From Micromonospora sp. R77 (GTDB taxonomy: Bacteria; Actinomycetota; Actinomycetes; Mycobacteriales; Micromonosporaceae), in contig NZ_JALDST010000001.1 of assembly GCF_022747945.1 (NCBI RefSeq), positions 6,200,001 through 6,264,000 on the forward strand: DNA of 64,000 nucleotides. Reading direction: 5' to 3'. Position numbers and translations under genes: made by a program. The first letter of the stretch is position 1; each line of letters starts with the position of its first letter. The notes beneath the pieces were generated by a model. That model did not search any database and was not told where the DNA came from. It worked only from the letters and a program-made list of their open reading frames with translations. Of this stretch, positions 45,328-54,431 are shown in pieces.

Positions 45328-46950
45328 ATGGCCCTGTTCGACTCCGACCCACCCGTGGACCGGTCCGCCCCGCCTGCTTCCCGGCGGACCGCCGCTCGCG
45401 TCGGCGCCGCGGTCGGGGTGACGGCCGTGCTCATTCTGTCGGCCGCCTGCACCGGCGCCCCGAACTCCGCGGAGTCCGAGCCGCGGCCGTCCACCGCCGG
45501 GCTGGAGGCCTACTACGGGCAGAAGCTGTCGTTCGGCTCGTGCGCGGGCTACGGCACCACGCCGGGGGAGAAGAAGCAGTATGTCGAGCCCTTCGAGTGC
45601 GCGCGGCTGACGGTGCCGCTGGACTACCAGAAGCCGAAGGGCAGGACCATCCAGGTCGCGGTGCTCCGGCTCCCCGCCCAGGCGGCTGTCGGGCAACGCA
45701 TCGGGTCGCTGGTGCTCAACCCGGGCGGCCCGGGCGGTTCCGGCATGACCCAGGCGACGACCTTCAGCGCCGCGCACGCGAAGAGCCCACTGCTGCGACG
45801 ATTCGACGTGGTGGGATTCGATCCCCGCGGGGTCGGCTCGTCGACGCCCGCGATCAGCTGCTTCACCGACGCCGAACGCGATCGCGGCGAGGACCAGACG
45901 ACCCTGCTGGCGTCCTCGGGGCAGTGGAGCGAGGAGGACACCCGGCGCCTGGCGGAGCGCTGCGCGAAGGGCTCGGGCGGGACGGAGATCCTGTCCGCGG
46001 TCGGCACCCGCAACGTCGCCCGGGACATGGACGTCCTGCGGTCGGCCCTGGGCGACGAGAAACTCACATTCGCCGGGCAGAGCTACGGCACCCGACTCGG
46101 CGCGGTCTACGCCGAGATGTTCGGCAGGAACGTACGGGCGATGGTGCTGGACGGCGTGACGGACCCCACCCTGCAGAACCCGCAGCGGCGGCTCACCCAG
46201 CAGGCCGGCTTCCAACAGAACTTTGAGAAGCTGGCGGCCTCCTGCGCCGCAAGCAGGGACTGCCCCCTGGGCGCCGACCCTGCCCGGGCGACGGAGGTAT
46301 TCCAGCAGCTGGTCCAGCCACTGATCGACAAGCCCGTTCCCGCCGGGAAGGGGCGCACGCTCAACTTCAACCAGGCCACCGGCGGCGTCACCGCCGCCCT
46401 CTACTACCCCGAGACCTGGCCCACGCTCATCAAGGGCCTCGCCCAGCTCAAGCAGGGCGACGGAGCGCAGATCCTGAAGATCGGCGACGTCTTCGGTGGT
46501 CGGGACGCCTCCGGCGTGTGGACCAACTTCCTCGAGGCCAACCTCGCCGTCAACTGCAACGACGAGATGCGCCGCACACCCGAGGAGGAAGCCCGGCTGC
46601 GCGCCGACATCGTCAGGACCAGCCCGTTCGTCGCCACCGGCAGGACCGTCGAGGGTGTCACCCGGGACGCGTGCGAGTCCTGGCCGGGCGAGCCCAGCCT
46701 CGGCATCCCCTACGCGCAGGACGTCAAGGGCGTGCCCACGAGCCTGGTCATCTCCGTCACCGGCGACCCGGCCACCCCGTACGCCGCGGGCAAGGTGCTG
46801 GCCGACGAGATCGGTGGCACGGTGCTCACCGTCGAGGGTGCGCGGCACACGGTCGCCCAGGAGGCGGTCAACCCCTGTGTCAACGCCGCCTTCGCCGCCT
46901 ACCTGATCGACCTGAAGGTCCCTGCGCAGGACCGACGCTGCCGGCTCTGA
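45328..46950 (+). CDS. Exported alpha/beta hydrolase, tripeptidyl-aminopeptidase-like lipoprotein
   Basis: A 540-residue enzyme of the TAP/SlpD/SlpE family. The signal has its core VGAAVGVTAVLILSAAC, where the Cys at about residue 43 can be lipidated. The hydrolase fold has VLNPGGPGGSGM (oxyanion region), GFDPRGVGSS, nucleophile GQSYGTRLG, acid in VTGDPATPY and His in GARHTVAQ. It probably trims N-terminal peptides or related amides outside the cell. GGAGA precedes the ATG. The beta-lactamase gene follows after 215 bp. Confidence 0.88.
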   Translation: MALFDSDPPVDRSAPPASRRTAARVGAAVGVTAVLILSAACTGAPNSAESEPRPSTAGLEAYYGQKLSFGSCAGYGTTPGEKKQYVEPFECARLTVPLDYQKPKGRTIQVAVLRLPAQAAVGQRIGSLVLNPGGPGGSGMTQATTFSAAHAKSPLLRRFDVVGFDPRGVGSSTPAISCFTDAERDRGEDQTTLLASSGQWSEEDTRRLAERCAKGSGGTEILSAVGTRNVARDMDVLRSALGDEKLTFAGQSYGTRLGAVYAEMFGRNVRAMVLDGVTDPTLQNPQRRLTQQAGFQQNFEKLAASCAASRDCPLGADPARATEVFQQLVQPLIDKPVPAGKGRTLNFNQATGGVTAALYYPETWPTLIKGLAQLKQGDGAQILKIGDVFGGRDASGVWTNFLEANLAVNCNDEMRRTPEEEARLRADIVRTSPFVATGRTVEGVTRDACESWPGEPSLGIPYAQDVKGVPTSLVISVTGDPATPYAAGKVLADEIGGTVLTVEGARHTVAQEAVNPCVNAAFAAYLIDLKVPAQDRRCRL

Positions 46951-47165
46951 CCGGACCGCCGGTCACCGGCCGGGAGTGACGGCCTCGGCGACTCCCCACC
47001 CGGCCTGACCTCGACCGGGAGCTTCCCTCGCCGTGCCGTCGATACCCGATCGGCATGAACTCCGCGACTTCTGTCTTCGACCGCATGCCGGATCACTGTC
47101 AGGGTCGAGTCCGACCCGACCGGGGCCGTCCGGCCCCCGGTCCGCCCAACGACCAAGGAGCAGTA

Positions 47166-48071
47166 ATGGTGTCTTCGACACACCGCCTGGTGGCCGCGGT
47201 GGCAGTGGTCTCTCTGACCGCCTGCAGTCCCGCCGACGCCGCCGAACAACCGGTACGGGACAGCGCGACCGCGGCCCCCGCATCGTCAGCACCGGATCGG
47301 GACCGCGAATTCCGGCAGCTGGAGGAGAAGTTCGACGCGCGACTGGGCGTCTACGCGATCGACACCGGCAGCGGCAGGGCGGTGCAGTACCGGGCCGACG
47401 AACGATTCGCGTACGCCTCGACCTTCAAGGCGCTGGCCGCCGCCGAGATCCTCGACGAGACCACCGACGCCGAGCTGGACCGGGTGGTGCGGTACTCGGC
47501 GGACGACCTGGTGACCTACTCGCCGATCACCGAGCAGCACGTCGCCGAGGGCATGACGCTGCGCGCGATCGTGGACGCCGCCGTGCGGTACAGCGACAAC
47601 ACCGCCGCCAACCTGATGCTGCGCCGGCTCGGTGGACCGCAGAAGTTCGAGAAGGAACTGCGCGAGATCGGCGACAAGGTCACCGACCCGGCGCGGTACG
47701 AGACCGCCCTCAACGAGGCCAGGCCCGGCGACCGGCGGGACACCAGCACCCCACGGGCCATGGCCGGGTCCCTGCGCGCGTACACCGTCGGTGACGCCCT
47801 CGAACCCGCGGACCGCGACATCCTCAACGGGTGGCTGCGGGGCAACACCACCGGCGGTGAGCTGATCCGCGCCGGCGTGCCCGACGGCTGGGTCGTCGGG
47901 GACAAGACCGGCGCCGGCGGATACGGCACCCGCAACGACATCGCGGTGATCTGGCCGCCGGAGCGGGCGCCGATCGTCCTCGCGGTGCTGTCCACCCGCG
48001 ACGAGAAGGACGCCGAGTACGACAACGCCCTCATCGCCGAGGCGACGAAGGTGGCGCTGGCCGGCTGGTGA
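47166..48071 (+). CDS. bla: Class A beta-lactamase, lipoprotein
   Basis: A 301-residue serine beta-lactamase that hydrolyses beta-lactams outside the membrane. The signal carries lipobox LTAC near residue 20. Class A motifs are all present: STFK (Ser70-x-x-Lys), SDN (130 loop), E166 region in RYETALNEA, and KTG (234) in [14 protein letters not shown] lies 5 bases before the ATG. It is followed after 148 bp by a class A PBP in the same direction, an arrangement suggesting a local beta-lactam protection unit. Spectrum cannot be predicted. Confidence 0.93.
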   Translation: MVSSTHRLVAAVAVVSLTACSPADAAEQPVRDSATAAPASSAPDRDREFRQLEEKFDARLGVYAIDTGSGRAVQYRADERFAYASTFKALAAAEILDETTDAELDRVVRYSADDLVTYSPITEQHVAEGMTLRAIVDAAVRYSDNTAANLMLRRLGGPQKFEKELREIGDKVTDPARYETALNEARPGDRRDTSTPRAMAGSLRAYTVGDALEPADRDILNGWLRGNTTGGELIRAGVPDGWVVGDKTGAGGYGTRNDIAVIWPPERAPIVLAVLSTRDEKDAEYDNALIAEATKVALAGW

Positions 48072-48219
48072 CCGGTTGACCCGGCACCACTCGTCGCCGA
48101 GCGCCCGCACGCACGTGTCGGACCTCGCGGGGCGGCAGCGATGAAGGACCCGACCGGGCGCGGACGCCGGTCGGTGAGCCGCTGCCGCCCTGCACCTCTA
48201 TGGATCGAGGTGACCCGGA

Positions 48220-50382
48220 ATGGGGAAACGTGACCGCAATATCTTCACCAACGCCGCATCGCTGCTGATGTGTGGCCTTCTGGCCGGAGTGGTGGTCGCG
48301 GCGGCGGCCTTCCCCGCGGTGGCGATGTCCGGCTTGGCGGCGAAGGCCGGCGCCGACACGTTCGGCGCGCTGCCCAAGGAGCTGACCGTGGCCCGCGCGC
48401 CGCAGATCAGCTACCTACTGGCCTCGGACGGCAAGACCCCACTGGCGACCATGTACGACGAGAACCGGCGGGACGTGAAGCTCGCCGACGTCGCGCCGGT
48501 CATGCGCCAAGCGATCGTCGCCGCCGAGGACCACGACTTCTACCAGCACAACGGGGTCGACCTCAACGGCATCGCGCGGGCCTTTGTCAGCAACTCCTCC
48601 GGCGGCGCCGACGGCCGGCAGGGCGCCTCGACGCTGACCATGCAGTACGTCCGGCTCGCCATCGCGTACTCCGCCTCGCACCCGGCCGACGTGGTCGCCG
48701 CAACCGAGGACACCAGCACCCGCAAGCTGCGCGAGATGAAGTACGCGCTCCAGATCGACAAGACGTTCTCCAAGGACGAGATCCTGGAGCGCTACCTCAA
48801 CATCGCCGCGTTCGGCAACGGCGCGTACGGCATCTTCGCCGCCAGCCAGGTCTACTTCGGCAAGCCGCCCGGCAAGCTCACGCTGGAGGAGGCCGCGCTG
48901 CTGGCCGGCATGGTCAAGGCGCCGAGCCAGAACGACCCGACCACCCGCAGCGGCCGCACCCTCGCCTTCGACCGGCGCAACTACGTCCTGCAGAACATGG
49001 TCGCCATCGGCGCGATCAACCAGCGGCAGGCCGACGCGGCCAAGGCCACCAAGATGGTGGTCAAGGACAAGCGCACCCCGAACGGCTGCGTCGCCACCAA
49101 CCAGCGCACCTGGGGCTTCTTCTGCGACTACTTCTACCGCTGGTGGATGTCGCAGAAGACCTTCGGCGCCACCACCTACGACCGGGAACGGCGCCTCAAG
49201 AGCGGCGGCTACACCATCGTCACCAGCCTCGACGTACAGGCGCAGCGCGGGGCGGACCAAGCGGTACGCCGGGCCAAGAGCGAGACCGCCAAGGAAGCGG
49301 TCATGGTCGCCACGGTGGAACCGGGCACGGGCCGGGTCCGCGCCCTCGCCGTGAACCGCACCTTCCGACCCGACGATCCGAGGAAGCCGACCAACAGGCC
49401 GCACAGTGACCCGAAACAGCGGGCGAAGGGCGCCTCGGGCAGCTACCCCAACACGATGAACCCGCTCCTCACCGGCGGCGACGGCATCACCGGCTACCAG
49501 GCCGGCTCCACCTTCAAGATCTTCACCGTCGTCGCCGCCCTGGAGAAGGGCATCCCGCTCAGCCACACCATCGACGCACCACAACGCTTCCGGTCGGAGT
49601 ACGTCATCGACCGCGCCAGCCCCACCGCCTGCCCCGGAACCGATCTCTACTGCCCCACGAACTCCGACAAGAAGGCCGGCGGCGTGCTCAACATGTGGAG
49701 CGCGTTCGCCCGGTCGACCAACACCTACTTCGTTCCACTGCAGCAGCAGATCGGCGCGGAGAACGTGGTCGACGTGGCCAAGCGGCTCGGCATCCGGTTC
49801 CGGGTCGACCGGGAGGACCGGTGGGCCGCCGACCGGGAGGCCGCCCACGACTGGGGCGCGTTCACCCTGGGCGTCTCCAACACGACCCCGCTGGAACTCG
49901 CCAACGCGTACGCGACCCTGGCGGCGGACGGCACCTGGTGCGCGCCGACCCCCGTGCAGGAGATCCGTGGCCCGGACGGTATGACCCTCGACGTCGCCGA
50001 CTCACGCTGCGAGAAGCGGGTGAGCACCGGGGTGGCCCGCGCGGCCGTCGACGCCGCCCGTTGTCCGGTCGGCGACAACTCGGCGACCAGCAGGTGCGGC
50101 AGCAGCCGTACGGCTGCGCAGGTGAAGACCGCCGTGGACGCTCCGGTCGCCGGCAAGACCGGCACCACCGACGCGGAGAACTACGCCTCCATGGTCGCGA
50201 TGACCAAGCAGTACGCCGTGGCCGGCATCCTGACCGACCCGGACTGGCCGCAGACCACCGTCAAGATGGGGCACAACCAGCGCGACGGTATCAACCCGCC
50301 GGTCTACCAGAGCCTCGCAGCGGCGATGCGGGGCAAGCCGCGCCTCGACTTCGCCCCGGCGCCGGCGGACCTGACCGGCTGA
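48220..50382 (+). CDS. Class A penicillin-binding protein (transglycosylase-transpeptidase)
   Basis: A 720-residue bifunctional peptidoglycan synthase. One N-terminal membrane anchor (residues 12-38) is followed by the GT51 glycosyltransferase with EDHDFYQHNGVD (catalytic Glu), GASTLTMQYVR, RKLREMKYALQID and ERYLNIAAFGNGAYGI. The transpeptidase has GSTFK (SxxK), STN (SxN) and GKTGTT (KTG). Disulfide-compatible cysteines occur in the C-terminal part. Position beside a beta-lactamase suggests it could be a low-affinity PBP, which is inference. Confidence 0.92.
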   Translation: MGKRDRNIFTNAASLLMCGLLAGVVVAAAAFPAVAMSGLAAKAGADTFGALPKELTVARAPQISYLLASDGKTPLATMYDENRRDVKLADVAPVMRQAIVAAEDHDFYQHNGVDLNGIARAFVSNSSGGADGRQGASTLTMQYVRLAIAYSASHPADVVAATEDTSTRKLREMKYALQIDKTFSKDEILERYLNIAAFGNGAYGIFAASQVYFGKPPGKLTLEEAALLAGMVKAPSQNDPTTRSGRTLAFDRRNYVLQNMVAIGAINQRQADAAKATKMVVKDKRTPNGCVATNQRTWGFFCDYFYRWWMSQKTFGATTYDRERRLKSGGYTIVTSLDVQAQRGADQAVRRAKSETAKEAVMVATVEPGTGRVRALAVNRTFRPDDPRKPTNRPHSDPKQRAKGASGSYPNTMNPLLTGGDGITGYQAGSTFKIFTVVAALEKGIPLSHTIDAPQRFRSEYVIDRASPTACPGTDLYCPTNSDKKAGGVLNMWSAFARSTNTYFVPLQQQIGAENVVDVAKRLGIRFRVDREDRWAADREAAHDWGAFTLGVSNTTPLELANAYATLAADGTWCAPTPVQEIRGPDGMTLDVADSRCEKRVSTGVARAAVDAARCPVGDNSATSRCGSSRTAAQVKTAVDAPVAGKTGTTDAENYASMVAMTKQYAVAGILTDPDWPQTTVKMGHNQRDGINPPVYQSLAAAMRGKPRLDFAPAPADLTG

Positions 50383-50478
50383 GCCTCGTACGGCGTATCC
50401 GTCGGGACGTCACAGGGCAGCGGTGACGTGGTGTCACTGCACGGGAGCCGCGACGAGCGCTGCGATGAACATGTCCCC

Positions 50479-50492
50479 TCCTTTCGAAAGGA
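50479..50492. promoter_or_regulatory. Palindrome overlapping ribosome site
   Basis: TCCTTTCGAAAGGA, a perfect 14-bp palindrome whose right half (GAAAGGA) is the probable ribosome site of the CPBP gene at 50502. Confidence 0.45.
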
Positions 50493-50501
50493 AAGTCCAC
50501 G

Positions 50502-51467
50502 ATGAACGCCCCACGGCCCGATGCCTCCTGGGAGACGCTGGATCGCCAGAGCGGTTCCGACGTAGGAGACCCGCGACCGCGGACGCCTGAGCATCCGGCT
50601 GCGGCTCTCGACCCCTCCCGCCCGTTCGGCGCCCACCTGCGGATGGCCTGGTGGAAGCCGCTCGCGCTCGTCGCCGTGATGTCGCTGGTGATGCTCGCCC
50701 TGCAGCTTCTGTCCTACCTGATCGTGGGCGTCGTCGAGGGCAGCGACGACCCGTTCTCGCCCACCATGACGCCACTGAAGTCGCTGGCCATCAACCTCAG
50801 CATCGGTGCGTCGGGCGTCGTGGCGGTCCTGTTCCTGGCGCGGCTCGCCCGGGTGCCGTGGCGGAGCCTGATCAGTTCGCCCCGGGCCTTCGACGCCCGC
50901 CGCCTGGGTAGCTACCTGGCCGGGGCGACGCTGCTGGTGGGTGCTGGGCTCGGCGTCGTGTGGTTGGTCGCGCGCGACTCGACGCCCTGGGTCGGGTTCG
51001 GTGTCAGTGGTACGACGATCGCTCTGCTGGTGGTCACCGTCCTGACCACGCCGCTGCAGTCCGCCGGCGAGGAGTTGATGTGGCGAAGCGCCCTGCTGCC
51101 CGCCGCCGCGTCCTGGGTGCGCGCGGTCCGGCCGGCCCTGGCCGTCGGGCTTGTCGTCTCCAGCCTGGGCTTCGCCCTGCTCCACGGGTCGAACGACCCC
51201 TGGTTGTTCGGTTACTTCACCTTCATCGGCCTGTGCACCGGCCTGATGGCGATCATCAGCCGCGGCATCGAGGCGCCGGTCGCCTTCCACGTCGCCAACA
51301 ACGTCCTGTTCGGGGTCGTCAACACGGTGCTGGCCGACGGCGAGCCCTACGCCATTGACCGGTCCACCGACTCCGGTGACGCCTCCCTGCTGATTCTGGC
51401 GGTCGTCAACGTCGCCATGGTGGCGCTGGTCTGGCTGCGCGAGCGGCGGGCCCGGGCCGTCAGCTGA
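50502..51467 (+). CDS. CPBP-family intramembrane metalloprotease
   Basis: A 321-residue protein. A hydrophilic Pro-rich N-terminus of about 45 residues leads to eight helices with motif 1 EELMWRS (EExxxR), motif 2 FALLHG and motif 3 FHVANNVLFG. It is the second CPBP protein in the window (compare 36630), with little sequence in common outside the motifs. GAAAGGA precedes the ATG. It ends 1 bp from a minus-strand stop, so it is convergent with the remnant at 51468. Confidence 0.85.
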   Translation: MNAPRPDASWETLDRQSGSDVGDPRPRTPEHPAAALDPSRPFGAHLRMAWWKPLALVAVMSLVMLALQLLSYLIVGVVEGSDDPFSPTMTPLKSLAINLSIGASGVVAVLFLARLARVPWRSLISSPRAFDARRLGSYLAGATLLVGAGLGVVWLVARDSTPWVGFGVSGTTIALLVVTVLTTPLQSAGEELMWRSALLPAAASWVRAVRPALAVGLVVSSLGFALLHGSNDPWLFGYFTFIGLCTGLMAIISRGIEAPVAFHVANNVLFGVVNTVLADGEPYAIDRSTDSGDASLLILAVVNVAMVALVWLRERRARAVS

Positions 51468-51700
51468 CTAACCCCACCAGGGCAGCGTCGGCGCCGGGAA
51501 GTAGTTCCGGGCGGCCAACCCGAGCGGCACCCGCCAGGACGCGGCCGTCTGCGGAACCGCCACGATTCCGGCACCGACCGCCAGGGTCCGGCAGAGCCCC
51601 GCGCGGTCCCGCGGCCCGGCCGTACCTCCAGGCGGATGCGCTGCCGCCGTGCCGCGACCAGGGCGGTGAGGTGCGGCGGGCAGATCTCCGATACGACCAC
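51468..51700 (-). pseudogene. Frameshifted regulator-like C-terminal remnant
   Basis: Minus-strand frames read VVVSEICPPHLTALVAARRQ, then, after a shift near 51600, GAGIVAVPQTAASWRVPLGL and LAARNYFPAPTLPWWG with a stop. GAGIVAVP is typical of the end of LysR effector domains. There is no DNA-binding part. Nothing else is coding in 51468-51803. Confidence 0.4.
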
Positions 51701-51803
51701 CCGGAGCGGGCGCAACCGGCCGTCTGCGCGTCGTCGGCCACGTGTGGGTAACCGTGGCACCGGTGCCCGGGTGACCTCGGTGCGGTCACCCGGGCGCCGC
51801 AGG

Positions 51804-52547
51804 CTATGCCGTCGGCCTGGCTCGGTGCAGGATCTGGGCCAGCTCGGCCGGTCGGCTGAGCATCGGCCAGTGCCACGTCGGCAGCTCCTCGTACCGCCAC
51901 GAGTCGCCGACCATGTGCTGGCACAGCGGCATGGCGGCGGCCATCCCGCGGGCCTGCTCGACGGTGAAGCTCGACAGCACGCCGAGGCGGGGCAGCTTCT
52001 CCCACGCCCCGGTGAGCCGCACCGGGGTGGTGGCGGTCGCCCACGGTTGGGCCACCGACCGCTCACTGAGCAGCGCGACGACCGAGTCGTCCACATCCGC
52101 CGCACCCGCCGCCAGGTCGGCCCAGGGCGGGGGTGGCAGTCGCCAGCCGTCGCCGTGTTCGGCGACCACCGCCGCGTGGCGCTCCCGCTCCTGGGGCGGG
52201 TTGAAGTCCTCGTTCGCCGCCCCGTCGGGTAGTGGGCCGGTGTCGACGAAAACCAGCTGGGCTATGCGGTCGGTCATGCGGTCGGCGACGGCGGTCGTCA
52301 CGACCGCGCCGGCGTAGCTGTGCCCGACGAGGACCACGTCGTGCAGGTCCTCGTAGCGCAGCAGGTTGACCACGTCGGTGACGTGGACGTCGAGGTCGGT
52401 GTCCGGGCGGGCCAGGTGGGCGCGCTCGCCCAGGCCGGTCAGGCTCACCGGGTACACCTCGTGGCCGTGCCCACGCAAGGCGGCCGTGACCGGGCGCCAG
52501 GCCCACGCGCCGAGCCAGAACCCGGGAACCAGTACGAATGTCGTCAT
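51804..52547 (-). CDS. Alpha/beta hydrolase (salicylate-esterase-like)
   Basis: A 247-residue serine hydrolase of the SABP2/hydroxynitrile-lyase-like group: FVLVPGFWLGAWAW, nucleophile elbow GHSYAG, FVDTGPLPDG and the C-terminal PTWHWPMLSRPAELAQIL containing the catalytic His. No signal peptide. Start MTTFVLVPG at 52547. Only 57 bp separate it from the divergent WYL regulator, so the two very likely form a regulator-target pair. Confidence 0.87.
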   Translation of the reverse strand: MTTFVLVPGFWLGAWAWRPVTAALRGHGHEVYPVSLTGLGERAHLARPDTDLDVHVTDVVNLLRYEDLHDVVLVGHSYAGAVVTTAVADRMTDRIAQLVFVDTGPLPDGAANEDFNPPQERERHAAVVAEHGDGWRLPPPPWADLAAGAADVDDSVVALLSERSVAQPWATATTPVRLTGAWEKLPRLGVLSSFTVEQARGMAAAMPLCQHMVGDSWRYEELPTWHWPMLSRPAELAQILHRARPTA

Positions 52548-52604
52548 GCAGCACACGCTACGATCAATACTGGACACATTCCGCCCGGATTAGGAGTTGG
52601 ATTA

Positions 52605-53567
52605 TTGGCCCGGCCCACCGCGCGTGTACTGGCGTTGCTGGAGATCCTTCAGGCCGGTGGCGGCTTCACCGTCGCTGACCTGGCCGGTCGGCTGGACGTC
52701 GACGAGCGCACGGTCCGCCGCTACGCCGCGCACCTCGCCGACCTCGGCATCCCGGTCGAGGCCCGGCGCGGTCGCTACGGCGGGTACCGGCTCGCGCCCG
52801 GTTACAAGCTGCCGCCGCTCATGCTCACCGACGAGGAGGCGGTCGCCGTCATGCTCGGGCTCGTCGCCGCCACCCGGGCGGGGCTGGTCACCGCCGAAGG
52901 CGCGGCGGCCGAGAGCGCGACCGCGAAGATCCGCCGAGTACTGCCGGCCGTCCTCGCCCGGCGGATCGATTCGCTGCTGGACACCGTGGACTTCACCGCA
53001 CCGGTCCGCAAGTCCGCCCCGCCCGGCATCGAGGTGCTGCTGGTGCTCGCCGAAGCGGCCCGACATCAGCAACCGGTGAGCATCACCTACACCACCTGGC
53101 ACGGCCGGTCCGGCGAGCGGCAGCTCGACCCGTACGGGCTGGTGTTTCACGCTGGCCGGTGGTACGTCACCGGTCACGACCACGACCGCCGGGCCGTGCG
53201 GACGTTCCGGCTCGACCGGATCGGGACAGCCCGCCCCGCCCAGGGCACGTTCGACATCCCGACCGGCTTCGATCCCACCAGGCAGGTACTTGCCGGTCTG
53301 GCAGCCGTGCCGTACGCGCACGACATTTCCGTGGTGCTGCACACCAGCCTGAGTCAGGCGCAGCGACGGATCCCACCGTCGGTCGGCACCCTCACCGAGG
53401 TCCCCGACGGCGTACGCCTCACAGCCCGGGCCGAACGGCTCGACGGCGCAGCGCAGATGCTGGCCGGGCTCGGCTGGCCATTCACGATCGACCGACCGGA
53501 CGAACTCAAGGACGAGGTACGCGCCCTAGCCGCCCGACTGCTCACCGACGCCAACGCCGGAGGGTAA
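52605..53567 (+). CDS. WYL-domain (YafY-type) transcriptional regulator
   Basis: A 320-residue regulator. The N-terminal HTH_11 domain (FTVADLAGRLDVDERTVRRY) is followed by the WYL domain with LDPYGLVFHAGRWYVTGHDH and RTFRLDRI, which binds small ligands or nucleic acid, and a WCX C-terminal region. A rare TTG start is inferred at 52605 because AGGAG lies 10 bases upstream and similarity begins there (LARPTARVLALLE). It is divergent from the alpha/beta hydrolase. Confidence 0.85.
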   Translation: MARPTARVLALLEILQAGGGFTVADLAGRLDVDERTVRRYAAHLADLGIPVEARRGRYGGYRLAPGYKLPPLMLTDEEAVAVMLGLVAATRAGLVTAEGAAAESATAKIRRVLPAVLARRIDSLLDTVDFTAPVRKSAPPGIEVLLVLAEAARHQQPVSITYTTWHGRSGERQLDPYGLVFHAGRWYVTGHDHDRRAVRTFRLDRIGTARPAQGTFDIPTGFDPTRQVLAGLAAVPYAHDISVVLHTSLSQAQRRIPPSVGTLTEVPDGVRLTARAERLDGAAQMLAGLGWPFTIDRPDELKDEVRALAARLLTDANAGG

Positions 53568-53597
53568 GCAGCCGAGCGTCGTACCGCTCTCGAACGC

Positions 53598-54431
53598 TCA
53601 CACCGGCGGTTCGGCTGCCGGCGCGGCGGTGGCGAGCACGGCGGCCGCGGCCAGGGTGCCGACAATCGCGAGCACGGCGGGCAACGCCCATCCGGGGCGG
53701 ACCCTGTCGCCCAGGGCCAGGAAACCCGCCGTGGCACCGCCGGCCACCTCGACGCTCCACAGCACTGCCGTGACCGCGCCGACGCCGCCCAGACGTAGCG
53801 CGTGCGCATAGGACATCGTGCCGACCGCACCGGAGACGACCAACGCCCAGCTCAGCGGTGTCGCGGCGACGACGGCGACGGTGTGCCCGAGGTGACTGAG
53901 GGTGTGCGGAGGAACCGGTAGCGCACGGGCGCACAGCGCGCAGACGGCGAACGCCGCACCGGCCAGCGCCGCCTGCACGCCTGGCAACTGATGTCGCGCG
54001 CAGGCCACCGCCGCGGCGCTGACGGCGACCGCGCCGGCCACCAGCGCGATGACCACCGTAGGTGTCACCGGCGGTGCCGATCGCGGGTCGGCGCTGGCGG
54101 CGATGACTGTCAGGCACGCGGTGGTGACGACGACAGCGGCACCATCGAGGCGTCGCAGCGGCGCCTTCCAGAGCAGCCGCGCTGCCACCACCGTCACCGC
54201 CAGGGAGCCCGCGGCCGTGGCCTGTACCTGGTACACCGGCAACCGGCGTAACGCCGCCAGCGACAACAGCCAGGCGACGAGGTCGGCGACCAGACCCGCC
54301 AGGTACAGGGGATGAGCGACCACCTGCCGGGTACGCCGCACGCGGCGGGCGCCGCCTGCCTGCAGCACCGATCCGATGCCGTAGCCGAACGCGCTGCCCA
54401 CCGCGCAGGCCAGGGCGGTCGACTGGGTCAC
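53598..54431 (-). CDS. DMT-type integral membrane protein
   Basis: A 277-residue protein with nine to ten helices, resembling the EamA/DMT transporter fold (SAFGYGIGSVLQAGGARR, LRRLPVYQVQATAAGSLAVT, GAVGTMSYAHALRLGGVGAV). Similar actinobacterial proteins are annotated only as membrane proteins; transport of a small metabolite is plausible. Its GTG start overlaps the stop of the LPG-synthase fusion by 4 bp, so the two are translationally coupled. Confidence 0.78.
   Translation of the reverse strand: MTQSTALACAVGSAFGYGIGSVLQAGGARRVRRTRQVVAHPLYLAGLVADLVAWLLSLAALRRLPVYQVQATAAGSLAVTVVAARLLWKAPLRRLDGAAVVVTTACLTVIAASADPRSAPPVTPTVVIALVAGAVAVSAAAVACARHQLPGVQAALAGAAFAVCALCARALPVPPHTLSHLGHTVAVVAATPLSWALVVSGAVGTMSYAHALRLGGVGAVTAVLWSVEVAGGATAGFLALGDRVRPGWALPAVLAIVGTLAAAAVLATAAPAAEPPV

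Noticed and set aside
48415..49848. Long minus-strand frame inside the PBP gene
   Set aside because: Antisense shadow; the PBP carries every catalytic motif.
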